Source: Diphasiastrum complanatum
Taxonomy: Eukaryota; Streptophyta; Lycopodiopsida; Lycopodiales; Lycopodiaceae
Direction: 5' to 3'
DNA length: 64,000 bases
NCBI GenBank assembly: GCA_029204225.1
Contig: CM055110.1
Span: 21,682,988-21,746,987, forward strand
The notes under the pieces: generated by a model
Databases searched by the model: none
Told to the model about the DNA's origin: nothing
Seen by the model: only the letters and a program-made list of their open reading frames with translations
Program-made: the position numbers and the translations under genes
Shown here: positions 53,555 to 63,834 of the stretch, in pieces
How positions within the stretch are numbered: position 1 is the stretch's first letter
How the letters are laid out: every line of letters starts with the position of its first letter

Positions 53555-54471
53555 CTGGCACACCGAACCACCCATATTATACAGTGGATGCATCAAATTG
53601 TATCGTGAAAGCAAAAGGGCAAAATGATTTTGAAGGATAAATTATTAAGCAGCAAATTTCACAATCAATCAACCTAGAAACAGACCAGGACCATGTTCCG
53701 GGCACTGGATAGTTTTCATATTTGATGTACAATTAAATTCCTAGCAAGGACAAATACAGTGAGCTTGGAAGAGTTTCGACTTTCAGGGGAACTTGGGTTC
53801 CTACCGCCAAAACCAGACCCGAGTAGTTACATCCAGCTTTCTTCTCTTTCCAATTTCTGAAAAATCTTAAAACATCCTGCCATTTGATAACGCACAAATG
53901 GTCAATGCAAGGTGGTGCAATTATTTTGAGAAGGCATACTTTATCCACTTTGGGTTACATGATCGATCACAAATTGGAAGTAATAGTACAGTCTACTCAT
54001 GTAAGAGAATGAAAAGCTCTGGCCTTAGTGTCAATGATGGCAAAAATGTAAATTTGTTGAACACCTTGGTGTGTGTGCAAGCCCACACAAACTGCAGAAA
54101 CCGGATAGCTCAATTGCCTGAGGACTATAGTCACATTTTGACCGCCTTTACAAGGTTACGAGGATGCAAAACCAACCTGAGAAAGATGATGCAAATATCC
54201 ACGACAAACATCCAGAAGCACGGGCTTTATGAATACATCATCCAAGTGTAGAATTATTTGCATAAGCTGTGACTTTAATGGGTTCATCAACTCTCGGATT
54301 TCACGTTCTCCTCTTGCTTGTCTGATATCATGTAGCACTCTATCCAGTTTTGTGCCATGTTTCTTCCGTGCCTGTACGTAGGACTCACTATCAGTGGTAA
54401 GGTATTGACTACAGGAATATGCTAAAGCAGCAAGTAAAGCATATTAATCATTCAGTGATTCCAGAACCTGA

Positions 54472-54552
<81 letters not shown>

Positions 54553-56116
54553 TTATCTGCCAGTTTTTTGACAACAGCTTGCACGTATGATTTGTATTTG
54601 GCATGCAGTAACATTGCCACCTCTCCGAGTCTCTCTCCAAGGTTAAGCTGCCCTTGATTATCCAATTCACTACAAAGTGAAAGCCAGGTTTTAAATTTAT
54701 TGCGTACTTGAGGATGTCGTACATCAGCTAGCCTTTTGATAGTGTTCATTACCATTCCAAACTGCAGTTCAAGACCAAATGAAACAGCACATAGTCTAGT
54801 CAGAAAAGGCACAATGTCATTTAGTAGTTCAGTGAAACTTGGAAATCTATTTTGAAAATTATAAGACAGTCTGTTAGAGGATTATAATGCTCATTGCTGG
54901 AAATGAGCAATCAACTGGAAAAAAACTCAAAGTTCTTCAGTGTTTAAAGGAGCAAGCAGTCTCAGTAAGGAGCTCACATCAGTCTTTCCAATCAGGTATT
55001 TCTCCTTTCCTCGACACTTGAAAGAGATTTGTGACAAAGTAGGCCAATCCATTGGCAATGGAATATTCAGATTCCCTGCTTACCAGTGAGTGTTTGTCTC
55101 CAAATTCCTCCAAACAAAGGATCTGAGTCATACAAGCCTACTAGACTTTTGTAGAAATCCGTAGAAATATCTACAAATGACATTTGATACTACTATTCCC
55201 AGTTTTCACAGCGATATCTCTTTTCAGAAGTCATAATTGGGATTGCTAGAGGAACATTGGATTTTATGGCAAACTGTGTACAGAAAATCTTTCAAAAGCA
55301 ACACTGAAAAAAAATCCTTTCTTAGAGGAGCAAAACTTTCACTCTATGAATCAACAAGCTCAAACTAACATTTTGGGTCTTGGCTAAATACATGTGCTGC
55401 TAATAACTAATCAATCACATTATCCACTTTGCTGCAGTGCCTCTTCGTCACATTCTATTCCATCCTCTATGTTCTCTCTCTCTCTCTCATCCTCTATCAT
55501 CACATCAGGTGGCAATTGGGACCGGACGGTTCCATCTCAAATTTGTCGTTATGTTCTTGGAGTGAGGTGGAATCTGAGGAGCATTTATCTTCGGGTGCCC
55601 TATCTACTATGAGATTAGAGGGAGATACTTTTGTCTGTTTTGTGACATGTCCACTACCCTATGATCACTTGTAGCATATGAGGATCCTCGATGTGTTGCA
55701 GTTATGGTACGGGTAATGATGATGACGACACACGAAATTCACAGAGATCAGAGAGTGTGCACCACTCAGTGCCATGCTACAGCTAGAGTTATCCGACCTA
55801 TCATGAGGAGACACACTTCTCATCCTCGTAGACGATGTCAGCAGCTACCAGATCTACCTCATGTTGTGACTCGTATTACATCCTTCTACAACATCAGCAG
55901 GACATGATGATCATGCTATATCTTATCTAACTTTTTTGACATTTAGTAGCAGCTATATTTCTATAGGTCTCGTTCATTTCAGCTTACTTTTTATAATACT
56001 CAGATGTTCTTTCGTTATTGTTCAAAGACGTTTTTATACGCTCCCATTGATACCACATACTTGACATGTATTTTCTGGTCTTCTATGCCTTTTGGCATGG
56101 AAAAGACACTAATAAA

Positions 56117-56170
<54 letters not shown>

Positions 56171-59100
56171 GGTGAATCTAATACTTGATTTGAGACATCG
56201 TAAGAAGAATACAACGGTCGCCGTGCTACTTTTTGCAGATATTGAAGCAGAAACCTCCTTGATAGTTGCACACTTTTGTGAGATGGCAGCACCTCGGAAT
56301 GGTGCTTTTCTATGGCAGTCATCACAGCCTTCTCCATGTCAATTGCTGCCTGTAAAATATTAAAGTGAATTATAGAATACCTAGGAATTTCAAGCCATGC
56401 GCTCATGTTCAAACTTTAATCCCAGGATGAACAAATTCTTACAATGAATCATAGTGAAAAATGGTCAAAATTGGAACCGAAACCTGTATTATGGTCAGGG
56501 ATATGCTTATGGGAAGTGCTAATTTCATGACCATCCTACCTCAAACTGAGTCCTTAAATACTTACAATTTCCAGAGAACCGATACATTGTGGCCATAAAC
56601 GAACCACAGCATCAAAGTCATTAAGAGAGGAATTTATGAGGTCATATAGATCTTCAACAAATGGTATTGTTTTCTCCTGAGTTACTGCACCTGTCCAATG
56701 TACCTACGAAAGGAACATATGTTAAAAAGTTCATGCTCATTCAAAAAAAATATCATCCAAACACTATTCGGAGAACTAATCACCTTATCACCTGTAGGAA
56801 ACACTTGCTTAAACTATACGAGCAAAATCTCAGTCACCTGTTTGCCAGAGCAGGCTGAAAAGACTTGTGAGCACATATTTTGGATCCAAAATTTGATATA
56901 AGTTTGAAATATCTCCTTTGTTTGAAATGTTCCTTTAAGAAAGCTGCGCACACATTTTCCCAGGCATCAGTAGAGACCCTTGCAACCCCATCTACTCTCC
57001 AGTAGCTCCTCATACTTAAGTATTTGTGAACATATCATGTGAGAACGAAATTGAGCTTACATTTTGTTAGCTATTGCAATTTTTCAAGCACAGAACTGTG
57101 AGACTCTATGATATAGGCTTTAAATCTAAGCTGTGGAAGCTTATCACCTCACTAGAAGTTAAATATTGATTGCAGAAGACAGTAAGTCAACAAAACCTTA
57201 GGTGATTGTTTTCAGTTGATGTTACCTTTTACCACAACTAGGTCTGAATTCCATTGGCCATTTAACATTTTCCACTTTTCAAATATTAGCACCAATCCTT
57301 TTAACATATTAAGTGCCAGATACATCAGTGAAAGTGGACCCAAATGTCTCTTATCATTCTTATTTTTACTAGGATACTCTTTGATTTAAGGGGACAAAAA
57401 CAGATCAAAATTACAGTAATAATCTTATAGATTTACGGACTACATCATGTGCGCAGGACCATTCAAGATAGGCATCATCAGATGAACTAATATCAGTATA
57501 GGAAGATAGCAACCTTTTCTCACCATCATATTAAATATCTCTAAAGCCTAAATGTATTTTGAAAAAACGCACTACAGAATCAGCAAAATGGCACTTACAT
57601 ACCACACTGTTTGTGAAAATTAGTGAAGGACTAAAATTTTCACGTTCATAATTTCTTACTATTTGGAAATATGTGGGCACTGTAAGTTTACAGATGCTGC
57701 CCTAATAGTGCTGATTTTGTTCATCTCAAACTCTGCTCCCTCAAATGCAAAAACGAATCACTTAGAGATTAGATGCAAAAATTTGAAAAATATCGACAAA
57801 AACGTATAACAGCAGTGCTCTATACCTGAATCCCCAAGATGCCAAATTGTTTTCAAAGTTCACAGTTGCAACCAGCAAATCAGAAATTTGAGAAGATGTT
57901 GTTAGTGGTGGAAAAGCCACCAGAAATGCTCGGAGCCTTTTATCAAGCTCGCCAACATAGACCCTCACTGATATGCTTGGTAGATCGATGGAACTGCACG
58001 TCATAGGAATAAATATCAAGACGACTTCAACCAACAAATTTGATAAGAAAAATCATGAAATTTACCATTCACTTTGTTAGAAATCAATGATAAACTTCAT
58101 TGTTACACTTCTTAGTTACTGTTTACGATGTACTTTATTACTAGCTGTAACTAGCCGTTGGCTAGTCTAGTAGTCTACTCCTAGATTCTCCCTCTCTATC
58201 AGGGTTCAGGGTTTATATGTACATTTTACATTCAGTATGTTGCAGTGTGATAGATTGATAGTGCGTGTTCTTCTTCCGGCTTCTTTGGTGATTGCTTATG
58301 GTGAATGCTTGATGTTGCATATCTGATTATTGACATGGTATCAGAGCTACGATAGTCCTACGTGCCTGATCAGTGGATACAGCTTGTCACAGGCTCCGCA
58401 ACGAAGTGAGAAAGTCCTTCACAGGAGGTGTAAGCTTGGAGAGACAAAAAAAAAACGGCTGGAAGAAATTCTTCTTGATGTATTTTGCAGGTTTTGGAGC
58501 TCACAGTTATTAGTGGGGAACGAAGACAGTCCCGGAGGCATCGGAAAGGGAAAAGTTGAGTGGGCAAAGTTTTAAATTTTTTTTGAAAATCTGTGGGAAA
58601 TTGAAAATCTGTTAAGTGGGAAAAGTTTTACAATTTTTTTTAAGTCTTTGTGAGAAGTGTCATTTGTCAGAGAGTTGTGCCAAGAAATCTCTCATTTGTT
58701 TGTTTGGGGTACTGCAAATCACACCAGACAGTGTCTAGTACTACCATTTAGAGCTTTGAGGCTTCATACCTTTCACATTATTGATATCTGTCTGTTTGAA
58801 CGATCACTTGTTTCGAAATCTAAGCAAAGAGGAGGCGGCGTATCCGCCGCGCCGAAGTAGGGAATCTAGAATATTCCCTCTGAAAGTTCTTATATTCTCT
58901 CTTTTTTATATCCGTACCAATATCGGATCCAAGCGTGCTAGCTGAAGAGAAACCCGAGCAGTCGTACATCCGCGCTCCAGTCCGATATTGTCCGTACCGA
59001 TATCGAATCCAAGCGCATGAGCTAAAGAAAATTTCGAGTAGTTGTACATCCGCGCTCCAGTCCGATATCGCATGCTCAAATATCGGATCCACGTGCACAA

Positions 59101-62100
59101 GTTAAGGAGGATCCTGAGCAGCCGTACTTCCGCGCTCCATTCCGATATTAGGTGTATAACTAGGAAAATATATAGTTTTGTGGTGTGATAAATTACTTGA
59201 TCTGGACTCATCTGTTCAGTAATGGCAACTCTAAGCGAGAGTGTCCTCAATGAGTCAAGCAAATTGGAAGGAGCCGGCAACTATGCAGTTTGGAAATTCA
59301 AACTGACAAACATTTTGATGGAAAAGGAGCTGTGGGAGATCGTGACAGGTGAAGAGACAAGGCCAGTGATTGAAGAAGATCAGCGGACATTTGACAGGAG
59401 AAAACGAAAAGCACAAAATGTCATCAACTTATCAGTTAGAGATGCAATTATTCCCTACATTTCGGATTCAGAAGGACCAAAAGAAGCATGGGATACGTTG
59501 AAGGCATTGTTTGAGACCACCAACACATCTCAAGTGCTATTCCTGAAGACGAAGCTGCACACATTGCGGATGGATGATGGTGCAACTGTTGCTGATCACC
59601 TACTGAAGATCAAAGAGATTCGTGACCAATTAGCAGCAGTTGGAGAGCGAGTACAGGATCGTGAAATCGTGCAGTTGACATTGAATAGTTTGAGTGAGTC
59701 ACATCAAATGTTTGAAACAAGTATAGCCACACGGGAAAATCTTCCAACCTATGAAGAGTTAGGTGGATTGCTTTTGCAGGAAGAACAACGTCAAGAGAAC
59801 TTGAGTCATCGCAACAGGGGATTTGATCAAGCTCTTGCAGTGAGAGGACGTGTTGGCAGATTTGGTCGTGAAAGACACCAATCAAGAGGTGGAAACTCAT
59901 ATCAGGGATCGTTCCAACAATTTCAAGAACAATCCAATGATGGCCCAAATCGAGGCAATTGGAATCAAGGCCGAGGTCAAGGACGCGGCTATTCCAAGCA
60001 AAATAAACCTGGAAATTGTAGGTATTGCAACAAACCTGGCCATTGGGAGCGTGAATGCTTCAAGAAACAAAAGGAGATAGAACAAAGAAAAGGCAAATGG
60101 CAAGCGGGCAATTATGCTGATCAACATCAATTTGATGATGATTATTATGAAGACAATTAAATCTGAAGATCAAGTGGCAGATATTTTTACTAAGTCATTA
60201 GGTAGATGTAAATTTGAAAAGTTCCGTACTCTACTAGGAATAGAAGAAGGTAATTTTATCATTGAGGGAGAGTGTTAGAAATCAATGATAAACTTCATTG
60301 TTACACTTCTTAGTTACTGTTTACGATGTACTTTATTACTAGCTGTAACTAGCCGTTGGCTAGTCTAGTAGTCTACTCCTAGGTTCTCCCTCTCTATCAG
60401 GGTTCAGGGTTTATATGTACATTTTACATTCAGTATGTTGCAGTGTGATAGATTGATAGTGGGTGTTCTTCTTCCGACTTCTTTGGTGATTGCTTATGGT
60501 GAATGCTTGATGTTGCATATCTGATTATTGACACACTTCTAGTCAGCAATAATTATTCATGAATCCCAATCTCTTGCTTTCTTTAGATTAAGAGTTCCTA
60601 TTCAGGGTTCTTTCATAAAACATTCATGGAAGCACATCTTAGCTACTATCCTTCCTGTCCTTGAAACCATAATTGCTATCTACAACCATTAAAAAACCTT
60701 CTTCAAGAAAGCGGTGACCTTGTCAATGAAAACACAAACTAGGTATAGAGAACAAATGACCATATAAGTTTTAGTTCCAAACTAAATGTTTGAGTACCTA
60801 GATCATGGCTTGTGGGGCGGCCTAGCCTAGATCAAGCTTGTGAGTCTCCTCCATTATGAGAAGATGCGTACATCGATACTTCTCAAGGCACTCTAGATTT
60901 CAATGATTGCTACAGAAGAAATATATCCCAAAAGTATCTACCTTATTAACTGGAGAAGTAGACTTGTCCCAAGGTGGAAGGCGAATATTAGGGATTTCAA
61001 GGCCGAAAGTTCTTGAATGAGCATGAGCTTGAGAGATTATAAAAGTTGCTCGTTTCTTTGTATCAGTTTGTCTTTGCTCCCAAGTCACAAATTCTATATA
61101 CATGTTTTCTCAATTGGGTGCTCGCTTCTCATTAGTGGTGCCAACTAAATTTCTCAGGTCTCACCTGATGGTTCATTTGATTTTTTTGGCTTGTTTGGTA
61201 GTCTATGTCCAAAAAGTGCTCAATGATGTCCTGAATGAATCATAGTAGGGCTTATATGACCATAGATAAAGCTACAAAGGCATAGGGTTTATCTGGCTAA
61301 GAGAAGATACTGTAAATCATGCTTACAAACATAGTTAGAAGAGAACTTCGGCTGCATATTCTAGAAAATGAGGAGCAAGACCTCCCAAGAAACTAAGATA
61401 CAATGCACAACATAAACCATGGACTTCTCATGTATCAAATGCTAGGTTTCTCACCAGGGTAAAATATGTTGGTTATTAATATCAATATCAGCACGAATTT
61501 CCTCGGCAATGCTCTCACACAAGTTTTTCATTTTGACGTAGGGATCTTCATGTGTGCATTGTCTACCATTTGAAGTGAGCTCTTGAACTTCTTTCATGAG
61601 CTGTATGCACCTCTGCTCTGTCGCAATCTGCACTTCACAGATGACCCCGTCAGTCAAGCTGCATACAGTGCATTATTAACAGCTCAATTGCTTGCATTTC
61701 TGACTTTGGGTGGTTGTTGATCCTGTTAAGAGAACAACCAATCAACATGGACCATATTGAAAAATTGAGAAACTGAATGCAAACTGAGTCCTGGTGCTAG
61801 GTTGTTGGATTGTATTGTGTGACCAAGAGTATATGTGCCTCACCTTGTAAAATAAACAAGGATTATTGATGTATACTTTCTTGAAACATAGTTTGGGAAG
61901 CAACATTTGACAGGAAAATATGTTCCTCCAGTTCCATGTGGATGAGGAACAATTTGGGAAAACATCATTTCGCAGTGTAGAAACCATAGTTCGCAGACAT
62001 CGGACCCCAAGACACTGGAAAACTTGCATTGAAGGAATTTACTAGAAATTTTAACTTATTCCTGAGTGGGAAACGTATTGCAAAATTATCCCTTGAAATG

Positions 62101-63834
62101 TATCTGCTGCAACAGAGCTGGAAAGTAGTTATGGACCTGAAAGTAGTTTCCAAGTAATTGCTTTCCTTCCATGGAGAATATGTCATGAAGTAACATGTAT
62201 ATTTGCACTGCAGGTTCCAAAGCAGGCGCCATATTAGCACTAGGAGGTAAGAATGTATCTGCCAAACCAGATTTTGAAAACTCATCGAGAGATTTGTAAT
62301 TCTGGAACACGATAGCCAGTAACTGAATGACAAGCTGTTTAACTTCAGCTAGCATCCATTGCTGCAATGATGACAGTTCACAAACACTTATCAGAGTCTT
62401 TATTTGCAAAATTCATGCATGTGGTAACATTTCATGTGCTTTACTGCAGCTGCTCTAGTATTTAGCACAACTGACTTAATTTTGTTTAACTGTAGCGGCT
62501 ATAATACCTCATTCTCTGTCAAGGCATATACGCTCAAAGCTCCAAGCACAGGACAGAGAAGATCATGGACAAGCATCAGACAATCACTTGTAGGTGTTGC
62601 CAGCTCCATGATACTCATGAGGTACCTGAAGGCAGTTGCAAAATCTTAATTAACAAGGTTAGATAGGCCAGATTTTTGTTATAAGCAAGTCAAAGGAGCA
62701 TCCTCTTGTCTAGAAATGCATTGCTGATTATTTCATTAACAGTTTCTGCTAAGAACAAGTTATAGCAAAATTCACACACTGAACTTTTAGCTTGTCTAGA
62801 AGATTTTTTGTTAACTATTTCATTTAAATAGTTTCTGTATGATTATTTCATTAACAGTTTCTGCTAAGAACAAGTTATAGCAATATTCACACATTGAACT
62901 TTTAGCTTGTCTAGAAGATTTTTTGTTAACTATTTCATTTAAATAGTTTCTGTACAGTACCTACATCATCTGCCTCTATTGAGGTATGATGAGATTACAA
63001 TCTCATGCCACATCAGTATATAGTGCAGTCTACCATGACACTCGCTGTAATCATGTCAAGCCCAACAACATCCTCAGTGATTCTTAAATCCTCGGTTGAC
63101 ATTGAAGCAATATCAACAATAACAGTGAATGTGAACTGCTAACGGGATAAAATTTTGCACGATAAGCCTAAAGAATGTAAAGCAAGTGCCAGATATAACT
63201 GCAAAAAATTAATTTGCAAGGTAGACAGGACAAATACCTTAAGTTGGCAAATGGCACAGACACACCATAATATTGAGCAAATTCAGACAGTAACCATTTC
63301 CATGAACTATGCATGTGTAGATTCCTTTGCTGGAACTGTTGCATCCTAATTGCAGCCTCCAGCAAAATGTCATATGCAAGGGTCTTCTCAATAGAACCCC
63401 ATTTCGACTACCGAAGAAAGTTACAACAGTCAGATAAGTTGAACCACGACATGTTAGTATAATGTAGAAATGAGATATTTACAAACATGGTTGTCAAGAT
63501 GATACAAGATTGAGAGTGTAAATGGGAGATAATATTTTGAGGTCTGTTCCTCTCCAGCTTAAATGTGCTGCAGTATAATTACTGCATGATGAAGACAAAA
63601 CAAGGTTTATGAATGAGAAACGTTACTGAACAGTTTCAAAGGACCAAACATCTAAAGGCATAGGCTAGTTTGTAGTAAAGTATGCTTTCGTGTCACCTCG
63701 CAGCTTTTCAAAGGACTAACCTTTAGTGCACTTACAGTGTCACGTGTTGCCACGTAGCTGAAAACCATTCTGACTTTCCCTATGGGCTGCTTGCCAGATT
63801 CATTGTATATCTGCCACCAGCTTGCTTTATCAGG
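53399..63834 (-). CDS. Plant protein of the At4g24610/At5g65440 family, C-terminal 669 residues, spliced
   Basis: Thirteen exons join with consistent phase into 2010 coding bases ending in TGA at 53399-53401. Recognisable blocks are KASWWQIYNESGKQPIGKVR, LAYDILLEAAIRMQQFQQRN, LATPTSDCLMLVHDLL, MKNLCESIAEEIRADIDINN, LDKRLRAFLVAFPP, KTIPFVEDLYDLINSSLND, MNTIKRLADVRHPQVRNKF, YKSYVQAVVKKLAD and MLDDTFSSQVQ. These match, from memory, a roughly 1150-residue plant-specific family (historically mislabelled pesticidal crystal protein) without an established biochemical function. The protein is largely helical and has no signal peptide or membrane segment in this part. The first ~480 residues lie beyond the window. 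No stop interrupts the joined frame, so the gene looks functional. Confidence 0.88.
53805..53876 (-). CDS. Gene 2 exon L
   Basis: Acceptor AATGGCAG, donor TTGGCG|GTAGGAA, 72 nt, 24 codons. Encodes DVLRFFRNWKEKKAGCNYSG then LVLA, matching (QDVL.FL.NRKENR) of the family. Confidence 0.85.
54177..54373 (-). CDS. Gene 2 exon K
   Basis: Encodes ARKKHGTKLDRVLHDIRQAR, GEREIRELMNPLKSQLMQII and LHLDDVF...CRGYLHHLSQ, donor TCTCAG|GTTGGT. The start is 54371 with a CAG acceptor or 54373 with an AC acceptor. Either keeps the frame when paired with the matching end of exon J. Confidence 0.85.
54476..54551. repeat. (GT)n-(GA)n compound microsatellite inside gene 2
   Basis: About 29 bases of GT and 46 bases of GA. 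On the minus strand the (CT)n part starts at the fourth to fifth base of the intron after exon J. Confidence 0.97.
54554..54761 (-). CDS. Gene 2 exon J (donor non-canonical)
   Basis: Acceptor GAACTGCAG. Encodes FGMVMNTIKRLADVRHPQVR, then GERLGEVAMLLHAKYKSYVQ and AVVKKLAD. The family alignment ends the exon at GCAGATA or GCAGATAAT, but the next bases are ATATCTCTCTC with no GT. The lower boundary is 54554 if the intron is AT-AC and 54552 otherwise. Confidence 0.8.
56119..56168. repeat. (CT)n microsatellite in a gene 2 intron
   Basis: 50 bases of perfect repeat just beyond the exon I donor. Confidence 0.97.
56185..56349 (-). CDS. Gene 2 exon I
   Basis: Acceptor ATTTTACAG, donor AATCAA|GTATTAG, 165 nt, 55 codons. 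Encodes AAIDMEKAVMTAIEKHHSEV then FLLQYLQKVARR...DVSNQ. A CT microsatellite begins 16 bases inside the following intron. Confidence 0.88.
56566..56703 (-). CDS. Gene 2 exon H
   Basis: Acceptor CTTTCGTAG, donor GAAATT|GTAAGT, 138 nt, 46 codons. Encodes VHWTGAVTQEKTIPFVEDLY then DLINSSLNDFDAVVRLWPQC. Confidence 0.88.
56838..56943 (-). CDS. Gene 2 exon G
   Basis: Acceptor TGTGCGCAG, donor AAACAG|GTGACTG, 106 nt. Encodes SFLKGTFQTKEIFQTYIKFW and IQNMCSQVFSACSGKQ. Corresponds to (GGVDAKELFH.YI..WIQ(D)..) of the family. This exon has drifted more than its neighbours. Confidence 0.8.
57826..57993 (-). CDS. Gene 2 exon F
   Basis: Acceptor GACGTGCAG, donor GATTCAG|GTATAGA, 168 nt. Encodes SIDLPSISVRVYVGELDKRL, RAFLVAFPPLTTSSQ and DLLVATVNFENNLASWGF. 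The preceding intron is 3.46 kb because of a young LTR element. Confidence 0.9.
58070..58074. repeat. Target-site duplication cactt, left copy
   Basis: Identical to 60534-60538. Confidence 0.9.
58075..58335 (+). repeat. 5' LTR of the gag-only element
   Basis: 261 bases. Differs from the 3' LTR near 58190, 58262 and 58278. Confidence 0.95.
58336..58347 (+). mobile_element. Primer binding site of the gag-only element
   Basis: TGGTATCAGAGC, canonical initiator-Met tRNA complement, directly after the 5' LTR. Confidence 0.92.
58914..59150 (+). repeat. Three tandem copies of a ~79-bp unit in the leader
   Basis: Each unit runs from ATATCGGATCCAAGCG through A(G)CTGAAGA..., GAGCAG.CGTAC and ATCCGCGCTCCAGTCCGATA. 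Copies start at about 58914, 58991 and 59074. The array lies 70 bases before the gag start codon. Confidence 0.85.
59222..60160 (+). CDS. Retrotransposon Gag, 312 aa, intact
   Basis: Capsid-like UBN2/Retrotran_gag domain (residues ~10-200; LEGAGNYAVWKFKLTNILME, IPYISDSEGPKEAWDTLKAL, LKIKEIRDQLAAVGERVQDR), a Gly/Arg/Gln-rich linker (~205-260), then a CCHC knuckle C266-C269-H274-C279 (CRYCNKPGHWEREC) and an acidic end DDDYYEDN. Gag forms the virus-like particle and binds the element RNA. The usual continuation into protease is absent, and the stop is at the site of the pol deletion. Confidence 0.93.
   Translation: MATLSESVLNESSKLEGAGNYAVWKFKLTNILMEKELWEIVTGEETRPVIEEDQRTFDRRKRKAQNVINLSVRDAIIPYISDSEGPKEAWDTLKALFETTNTSQVLFLKTKLHTLRMDDGATVADHLLKIKEIRDQLAAVGERVQDREIVQLTLNSLSESHQMFETSIATRENLPTYEELGGLLLQEEQRQENLSHRNRGFDQALAVRGRVGRFGRERHQSRGGNSYQGSFQQFQEQSNDGPNRGNWNQGRGQGRGYSKQNKPGNCRYCNKPGHWERECFKKQKEIEQRKGKWQAGNYADQHQFDDDYYEDN
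60161..60272 (+). pseudogene. Remnant of copia RNase H C terminus
   Basis: In the frame +1 to gag: SEDQVADIFTKSLGRCKFEK, FRTLLGIEEGNF, ending in TAG at the LTR edge. These are the last codons of copia Pol. Confidence 0.85.
60273..60533 (+). repeat. 3' LTR of the gag-only element
   Basis: 261 bases, partner of 58075-58335. Confidence 0.95.
60534..60538. repeat. Target-site duplication cactt, right copy
   Basis: Identical to 58070-58074. Confidence 0.9.
61455..61627 (-). CDS. Gene 2 exon E
   Basis: Acceptor GAAGTGCAG, donor CCCTG|GTGAGA, 173 nt. Encodes IATEQRCIQLMKEVQELTSN, then YVKMKNLCESIAEEIRADID and INNQHILP. The final block equals (MK.LC..I..EI..DI.IHNQH(V/I)LP) of the family. Confidence 0.9.
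62137..62361 (-). CDS. Gene 2 exon D
   Basis: Acceptor CATTGCAG, donor TTTCAG|GTCCAT, 225 nt, 75 codons. Encodes QWMLAEVKQLVIQLLAIVFQ, NYKSLDE and APALEPAVQIYMLLHDIFSM to LLGNYFQ. Corresponds to the (AL.P...I..LLHDIL....Q..L..YFQ) block. Confidence 0.88.
62508..62625 (-). CDS. Gene 2 exon C
   Basis: Acceptor TGCCTTCAG, donor AATGAG|GTATTAT, 118 nt. Encodes YLMSIMELATPTSDCLMLVH then DLLCPVLGALSVYALTENE. The arginine codon before it is split across the junction with exon B. Confidence 0.88.
62724..62953. repeat. Tandem duplication of ~115 bp in a gene 2 intron
   Basis: TGATTATTTCATTAACAGTT through CATTTAAATAGTTTCTGTA occurs twice back to back (62724-62838 and 62839-62953) with about two differences, in the intron between exons B and C. 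Confidence 0.9.
63238..63407 (-). CDS. Gene 2 exon B
   Basis: Acceptor TTCGGTAG, donor CTTAAG|GTATTTG, 170 nt. Encodes KWGSIEKTLAYDILLEAAIR, MQQFQQRNL and SWKWLLSEFAQYYGVSVPFA. It matches the LAYDL(V)LE.AM..Q.FQQRNL...WKWLL.EFA.YYGVS block of the family. Confidence 0.9.
63721..63834 (-). CDS. Gene 2 exon A
   Basis: Acceptor TTTGCAG, donor CTAAAG|GTTAGT, 114 nt. Encodes PDKASWWQIYNESGKQPIGK then VRMVFSYVATRDTVSALK. The WW.I(Y/F)NE.G...G(K/R)V pattern resembles a C2-like strand pair found in this family. Confidence 0.85.

Larger units (their letters stand above)
58075..60533 (+). mobile_element. Gag-only LTR retrotransposon (TR-GAG-like copia derivative)
   Basis: Two 261-base LTRs (58075-58335 and 60273-60533), TGTTAGAAAT...TATTGACA, differ at about three positions. 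TSD cactt flanks them. Primer site TGGTATCAGAGC at 58336 and purine tract GAGGGAGAG at 60264. The interior encodes one intact Gag. After its stop only the last ~40 codons of copia RNase H remain (SEDQVADIFTKSLGRCKFEK), so protease, integrase and reverse transcriptase are deleted. Near-identical LTRs and an open gag indicate recent insertion, presumably helped by a full-length relative. It lies in an intron of gene 2, antisense to the gene. Confidence 0.95.

Noticed and set aside
54452-54812. Minus-strand ORFs reading through the CT repeat after exon J
   Set aside because: Family similarity stops at KLAD(N/K); the Ser-Leu tail is the microsatellite inside the intron.
58906-59280. Minus-strand ORF of 124 aa
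   Set aside because: Antisense of the tandem leader repeat of the gag-only element.
61742-62029. Minus-strand ORF considered as an exon between exons D and E of gene 2
   Set aside because: Exons D and E join in phase with continuous family alignment, leaving no room for it.
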